A DNA stretch of 8,084 bases from Desulfobacteraceae bacterium (GTDB lineage: Bacteria > Desulfobacterota > Desulfobacteria > Desulfobacterales > UBA11574). The notes under the pieces were generated by a model, which did no database searches, had not been told where the DNA came from, and saw only the letters and a program-made list of their open reading frames with translations. The stretch is from positions 1 through 8,084 of the forward strand of contig JABMQM010000655.1 of the NCBI GenBank assembly GCA_013203195.1, given 5' to 3'. Positions 4,685 to 8,084 of the stretch are shown in pieces; within the stretch, counting starts at the first letter, position 1; each line of letters opens with the position of its first letter. Both the position numbers and the translations under genes were made by a program.

Positions 4685-5941
4685 ATGAATCAAAAGAAAG
4701 AACGCCGCTTTCACACCCGGGTTATTCACGCCGCCCAGTCGCCGGAAGACTGGCAGGGCGCAACATTGCCGCCCATATTTCAGACAGCTTCTCATCGCCA
4801 TATCACCGCAGATGATCTGAGCCAGACTTTCTCCGGCAAAAAGACTGACCACATTTACATGCGGCTTACAAATCCCACCAATCGCATCCTGGAAGAAAAA
4901 ATGACTGCCCTTGAGAGCGGCCTCGGGGCCGTGGTTATGTCTTCGGGCATGGCGGCCATTACCAATGCCTGCATGGCACTGCTGCGTGCCGGCGATGAGT
5001 TTGTGGCCGGAAACTCTCTTTTTATGTCCACATATATTTTATTCGCCAACGTCTTTAAAAAGTATGACATTACTGCGCGTCTGGTCGAATCGACGGACTT
5101 GGAGGCCATGGAAAAGGCCATCAATCCTAAAACACGCTTTTTATATTTGGAAACCATCGGCAACCCCAAGATGGATATTCCGGACCTTGCCGCTGCGGCC
5201 GAAATGGCCCACCGACATGGACTCCCCCTGCTGGTGGACAGCACCCTGGCCACACCCTACCTTTGCCGTCCCTTGGAATTAGGTGCCGATGTGGTGATAC
5301 ATTCCACTACCAAATACTTAAGCGGGCACGGTGATGCTGTCGGCGGCGTTGTTATTGACGGCGGCAGTTTTGACTGGTCACAAAAACGCTTCCCTGATTT
5401 TATGCCTTTTATCGAACGCAAAGGGCCCCTGGCCTATCTTGATAAAGTCTGGCGGGAGCATCACATTAATTTCGGAACCACTCAGGCTCCCTGGCACTCC
5501 TATCTGACAATGATCGGGCTGGACACCCTGGCTTTGCGTATGGAACGGCACATGGAGAATACTATCCAGGTAGCACGCTACCTCCGGGCAAGACCTGAAG
5601 TGTTGTGGGTTAATTATCCGGGGCTGGAGGATCACCCTTCCCATGACATGGCCCGCAACTTGTTTAAAGAAAAGGGCTTCGGCGGGATGTTGACCTTTGG
5701 TCTCAAGGATCAGGACGCCTGTTTTAAACTCATCGACAGCCTGCGCTTAATCTATCATTTGGCCAACCTCGGTGACTGTAAGACTCTGGTAATTCATCCC
5801 TATTCATCACAATACGTTGCATTTGACGAGCCCACCCGGGAAAAACTATCCATTACTCCCGATATGATCCGCCTTTCGGTGGGTATCGAGGCCCAAGAAG
5901 ACATCTGTGAGGATCTGGGACAGGCCTTAGACAGCCTTTGA
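4685..5941 (+). CDS. metY: O-acetylhomoserine sulfhydrylase-type PLP enzyme
   Basis: A 418-residue member of the Cys/Met-metabolism PLP enzyme family, close to the usual MetY length. It should replace the acyl group of O-acetylhomoserine with sulfide to give homocysteine in the cytoplasm. Visible motifs: Y58-x-R60 with NPT at 63-65, which reaches the neighbouring subunit's phosphate site; SSGMAA at 86-91; Asp185 in VDSTLATPY for the pyridine nitrogen; and Lys210 in HSTTKYLSGHGD, the Schiff-base lysine. The end, RLSVGIEAQEDICEDL, is typical of the fold. GGAGGT (4674-4679) sits 5 nt before the ATG. metX and metW follow on the same strand, which favours the homocysteine-forming role. Cystathionine gamma-synthase and methionine gamma-lyase share the fold and cannot be excluded by motifs alone. 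Confidence 0.88.
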   Translation: MNQKKERRFHTRVIHAAQSPEDWQGATLPPIFQTASHRHITADDLSQTFSGKKTDHIYMRLTNPTNRILEEKMTALESGLGAVVMSSGMAAITNACMALLRAGDEFVAGNSLFMSTYILFANVFKKYDITARLVESTDLEAMEKAINPKTRFLYLETIGNPKMDIPDLAAAAEMAHRHGLPLLVDSTLATPYLCRPLELGADVVIHSTTKYLSGHGDAVGGVVIDGGSFDWSQKRFPDFMPFIERKGPLAYLDKVWREHHINFGTTQAPWHSYLTMIGLDTLALRMERHMENTIQVARYLRARPEVLWVNYPGLEDHPSHDMARNLFKEKGFGGMLTFGLKDQDACFKLIDSLRLIYHLANLGDCKTLVIHPYSSQYVAFDEPTREKLSITPDMIRLSVGIEAQEDICEDLGQALDSL

Positions 5942-6062
5942 ATCCGATATTGCATAGATCTTCAATTCTGAAGTTGGCAGTAATGTAACAATTTAGAGCT
6001 GATTGTTGATTGATGATTGACGGTTTTAGGAATTAAATAATATAGAATACAAATGACCTTTT
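5942..6062 (+). promoter_or_regulatory. metY-metX gap with a possible metX promoter
   Basis: TTGACG (6017-6022) is followed 18 bp later by TATAGA (6041-6046), a moderate sigma70-like pair. Upstream, a small hairpin CTTCA/TGAAG lies just after metY without a U-tract. The GATTGTTGATTG-type stretch around 6001-6020 is an imperfect inverted relative of the repeats at 6063-6103. metX could thus be read from its own promoter, from metY, or from both. Confidence 0.4.
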
Positions 6063-6103
6063 ATCGACAATCGCAAATCGACAATCGCAAATCGACAATC
6101 CAA
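6063..6103 (+). repeat. 14-bp tandem repeat abutting the metX start codon
   Basis: ATCGACAATCGCAA occurs at 6063-6076 and again at 6077-6090. A one-base-shorter copy, ATCGACAATCCAA, is at 6091-6103. The array ends 2 nt before the metX ATG and occupies the place where a ribosome site should be; no Shine-Dalgarno is present. Copy number could vary by slippage. Confidence 0.85.
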
Positions 6104-6105
6104 AT

Positions 6106-7299
6106 ATGAGTGAATATATAGAACATGATCAAAGCGGAATCTCGGTGGGGATTGTAGAAAAACAGGTTTGCACCTTTGCGGAGCCACCCCATGAAATGAT
6201 CCTGGAATGTGGTGAAAAATTAGGTCCCATATCGATTTCTTACGAAACATACGGCAAATTAAACCAAGATAAAAGCAATGTTATTCTTGTGTGTCATGCC
6301 CTTTCAGGAGATTCCCACGTGGCCGGCTATTACAGCAAGGATGATCCCAAACCCGGCTGGTGGGACATCATGGTCGGCCCTGAAAAAGGTATCGATACCG
6401 ACAAATATTTTGTCATCTGTTCCAACATCCTGGGAAGCTGTATGGGGTCTACCGGTCCCTGCAGCTACAACCCTAAAACTGTTGAACCTTACGGGCTTGA
6501 TTTCCCGGTGGTCACCATCGGTGATATAGTCAGTGCCCAGAAGGCACTGCTGGATCATTTGGGAATCAATAAGATCCTGGCAGTCATCGGCGGTTCCATC
6601 GGCGGGATGCAGGTTCTGGAATGGTGTCTCAGATATCCGGACATGGTCGTTTCCGCCATCCCCCTTGCCACTACCATGAAACACTCGGCCCTGGCGATTG
6701 CGTTTAACGAGGTGGCCCGGCAGGCGATCATGGCCGATCCCAACTGGAACAACGGCAACTATTATGCCGGCCCCAAGCCGGATCTCGGCCTGGCTGTTGC
6801 CCGCATGATCGGTCATATCACCTACCTTTCAGACGAGTCCATGCGCATTAAATTCGGACGCCGCTTGCAGGACAAAAGCGATCTTTCTTTCAATTTCGAT
6901 GCCGATTTTCAGGTGGAGAGCTATCTGCGCTATCAGGGCGCCAAGTTTGTAGATCGTTTTGATGCCAATTCTTTTCTTTTTATTACCAAGGCTGCCGATT
7001 ACTATGATCTGGAAAAACAGCACGGATCAGGATCTGCGGTCAAAGCCTTTGCCAAAGCCAAAGCCCGCTTTCTGATTGTATCCTTTACGTCCGACTGGCT
7101 TTATCCGACCTACCAGTCCAAAGAAATGGTAACGGCCATGAAAAAAAACGGCCTGGATGTAAGCTTTTGTGAAATCGAAGCCGAATGGGGGCATGATGCT
7201 TTTCTCTTGCCCAGTGAGCGTCTGTTCACTCTGGTCAAAAGCTTTTTAGAATCCGTCTATAAGGAAAATCGAAAACAGCCCAATGCGTTACGATCTTAA
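6106..7299 (+). CDS. metX: Homoserine O-acyltransferase (O-acetyltransferase type)
   Basis: A 397-residue alpha/beta-hydrolase-fold enzyme that transfers an acyl group from acyl-CoA to the homoserine hydroxyl, the first committed step of methionine synthesis. The nucleophile elbow GGSIGG (162-167) places the catalytic serine at 164. Asp330 (TSDWLYP) and His363 (WGHDAFL) complete the triad. HALSGDSH (64-71), GPCSYNP (117-123) and PYGLDFP (128-134) are further family strings. It is longer than the minimal enzyme by its N-terminal region of about 35 residues, as often seen. Some MetX homologues use succinyl-CoA; acetyl is assumed here because a MetY-type sulfhydrylase is next door. The start has no ribosome site and follows a tandem repeat directly. 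The end overlaps metW by 17 nt. Confidence 0.93.
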   Translation: MSEYIEHDQSGISVGIVEKQVCTFAEPPHEMILECGEKLGPISISYETYGKLNQDKSNVILVCHALSGDSHVAGYYSKDDPKPGWWDIMVGPEKGIDTDKYFVICSNILGSCMGSTGPCSYNPKTVEPYGLDFPVVTIGDIVSAQKALLDHLGINKILAVIGGSIGGMQVLEWCLRYPDMVVSAIPLATTMKHSALAIAFNEVARQAIMADPNWNNGNYYAGPKPDLGLAVARMIGHITYLSDESMRIKFGRRLQDKSDLSFNFDADFQVESYLRYQGAKFVDRFDANSFLFITKAADYYDLEKQHGSGSAVKAFAKAKARFLIVSFTSDWLYPTYQSKEMVTAMKKNGLDVSFCEIEAEWGHDAFLLPSERLFTLVKSFLESVYKENRKQPNALRS

Positions 7300-7879
7300 G
7301 ATAATAGCTTCCTGGATTGAACCGGGATCAAAGGTGCTCGATCTTGGTTGCGGTGAAGGGGATCTGCTGCACTTTTTAAAGCAAAAAAAGCAGGTCGCCG
7401 GAACCGGAATCGAGCGGCGTGAAGCCAGAGTTGCCCGTTGCATTGAAAAGGGGCTTTCAGCTCTCCAGGGCGACATCAACGCAGAAGTCCTGGATTACCC
7501 GGACAACTCCTTTGATTATGTCATTTTGAGTCAAACCCTGCAGCAAGTCTATGAACCGGCGGGTTTAATCCGATCTTTGCTTAGAATCGGGAAAAAAGGA
7601 ATCGTCAGCTTTCCCAACTTCAGCTATTGGACCATACGTCTGCAGCTGCTGCTGTCCGGCTATGCTCCCATAACCCGGCAGCTCCCTTACGAATGGTACG
7701 ACACCCCCAACATCCGGGTCATTACCATCAAGGATTTCAGGAAGTTTGCCAGAGAGGTCGATTTTAAAATCATTAAAGAGGTGGCCATCAACACCCGCAA
7801 TAATGGCAAAATTGGTAAAACCATCAAATTTATGCCCAACCTGTGCGCCACATATGGCATATTTTTGATTGGAAAATAA
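7283..7879 (+). CDS. metW: MetW, methyltransferase-fold partner of MetX
   Basis: A 198-residue protein of normal MetW length. It has a class I SAM-methyltransferase fold: motif I VLDLGCGEG at 18-26, TGIERR at 41-46 for the ribose-binding acid, and DYVILSQTLQQVYEP at 78-92. Strings typical of MetW are GIVSFPNF (106-113) and LPYEWYDTPNIR (134-145). The ATG lies inside the metX end, a 17-nt overlap that points to translational coupling. MetW proteins are required with MetX for methionine synthesis in several bacteria, and in Pseudomonas MetW is reported to stimulate MetX; a methyl acceptor has not been established to my knowledge. I therefore read it as the regulatory or activating subunit for the acyltransferase. 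Confidence 0.93.
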   Translation: MRYDLKIIASWIEPGSKVLDLGCGEGDLLHFLKQKKQVAGTGIERREARVARCIEKGLSALQGDINAEVLDYPDNSFDYVILSQTLQQVYEPAGLIRSLLRIGKKGIVSFPNFSYWTIRLQLLLSGYAPITRQLPYEWYDTPNIRVITIKDFRKFAREVDFKIIKEVAINTRNNGKIGKTIKFMPNLCATYGIFLIGK

Positions 7880-7881
7880 GG

Positions 7882-7983
7882 CCCGTTCAGGGTTCAGAAG
7901 TTCAGCCGCCTACGCTGAAGCTACGTCGCGCCAAGAGGTTCGGGGCTAGTTTGTAAAGGTTAACAAAAACAACCCTGAACGGG
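7882..7983. repeat. 13-bp inverted repeat downstream of metW
   Basis: CCCGTTCAGGGTT (7882-7894) is the exact reverse complement of AACCCTGAACGGG (7971-7983), which is also the start of the tandem array that follows. The 76 nt between carry two CTACG copies (7910-7914, 7920-7924) and no coding signal. The distance is long for a terminator, and the pairing looks like an inverted copy of the repeat family. Confidence 0.6.
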
Positions 7984-8084
7984 GAACCTTGAACCTGTGA
8001 ACGCTTACGAAAAACAACCCTGAACGGGGAACTCTGAACCTGTGAACGCTTACGAAAACATCCCTGAACGGAGAACCTTGAACC
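7971..8084 (+). repeat. 44-45 bp tandem repeat, cut by the window edge
   Basis: Units start at 7971, 8016 and 8060, giving periods of 45 and 44 nt. Each has the core CCCTGAACGG, then GAAC-CTTGAACC, then GTGAACGCTTACGAAAA. Copies differ by a few bases only: CTTG versus CTCTG-type changes, GGGG versus GGAG, and one A fewer in the linker. At least 2.5 units are visible and the array may continue. It is non-coding and lies behind metW. Confidence 0.85.

Noticed and set aside
6304..6816. Open frame of 170 codons antisense to metX
   Set aside because: metX is certain from its catalytic motifs, and the antisense frame shows no recognisable domain; it follows from codon bias.
7971..8084. CRISPR array
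   Set aside because: The 44-45 bp units are repeats along their whole length with no unique spacers, and no cas gene is near.

Overview
The window looks like chromosomal DNA of an anaerobic, cytochrome-rich Gram-negative bacterium, most likely a Desulfobacterota (deltaproteobacterial) sulfate reducer or relative. That is an inference. It rests on two multihaem c-type cytochromes beside a periplasmic NHL propeller, a methionine locus of metY-metX-metW type, an HTH protein with a CW-type cysteine cluster, and many short repeats between genes. No taxonomic marker gene is present.

Region 1 (1-3100, + strand) is an electron-transfer locus. The last 37 codons of an unidentified gene are followed 13 nt later by a membrane-anchored triheme cytochrome (128-991). 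Next comes an exported cytochrome with five CxxCH motifs and one CX3CH motif (1037-1981), then an exported six-bladed NHL beta-propeller protein (2126-3100). The two cytochromes are paralogues: three haem sites, the spacing between the first two, and a YKTF-type C-terminus are shared. The trio plausibly forms a membrane-tethered periplasmic complex, but I recognise no named system. It is the best candidate here for something undescribed.

Region 2 (3101-4131) is mostly non-coding and holds an inserted-looking type II toxin-antitoxin pair on the - strand: a DinJ/RelB-like antitoxin and a YafQ toxin with all four expected catalytic residues. A near-consensus sigma70 promoter and two palindromic candidate operators lie upstream.

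Region 3 (4041-4506, + strand) is a single small gene that joins an XRE-type helix-turn-helix to a C-terminal cluster of eight cysteines. A palindrome sits in its promoter region. It may be a metal- or redox-responsive regulator.

Region 4 (4639-7879, + strand) is methionine biosynthesis. metY is an O-acetylhomoserine sulfhydrylase-type PLP enzyme, metX a homoserine O-acyltransferase, and metW its methyltransferase-fold partner; metX and metW overlap by 17 nt. Together they acylate homoserine and exchange the acyl group for sulfide to give homocysteine, which suits a sulfide-rich cell.

Region 5 (7880-8084) is non-coding and ends in a 44-45 bp tandem repeat that runs off the window. Different short repeat families also occupy the gaps before the NHL gene, before metX, and at the ends of the first cytochrome and NHL genes.
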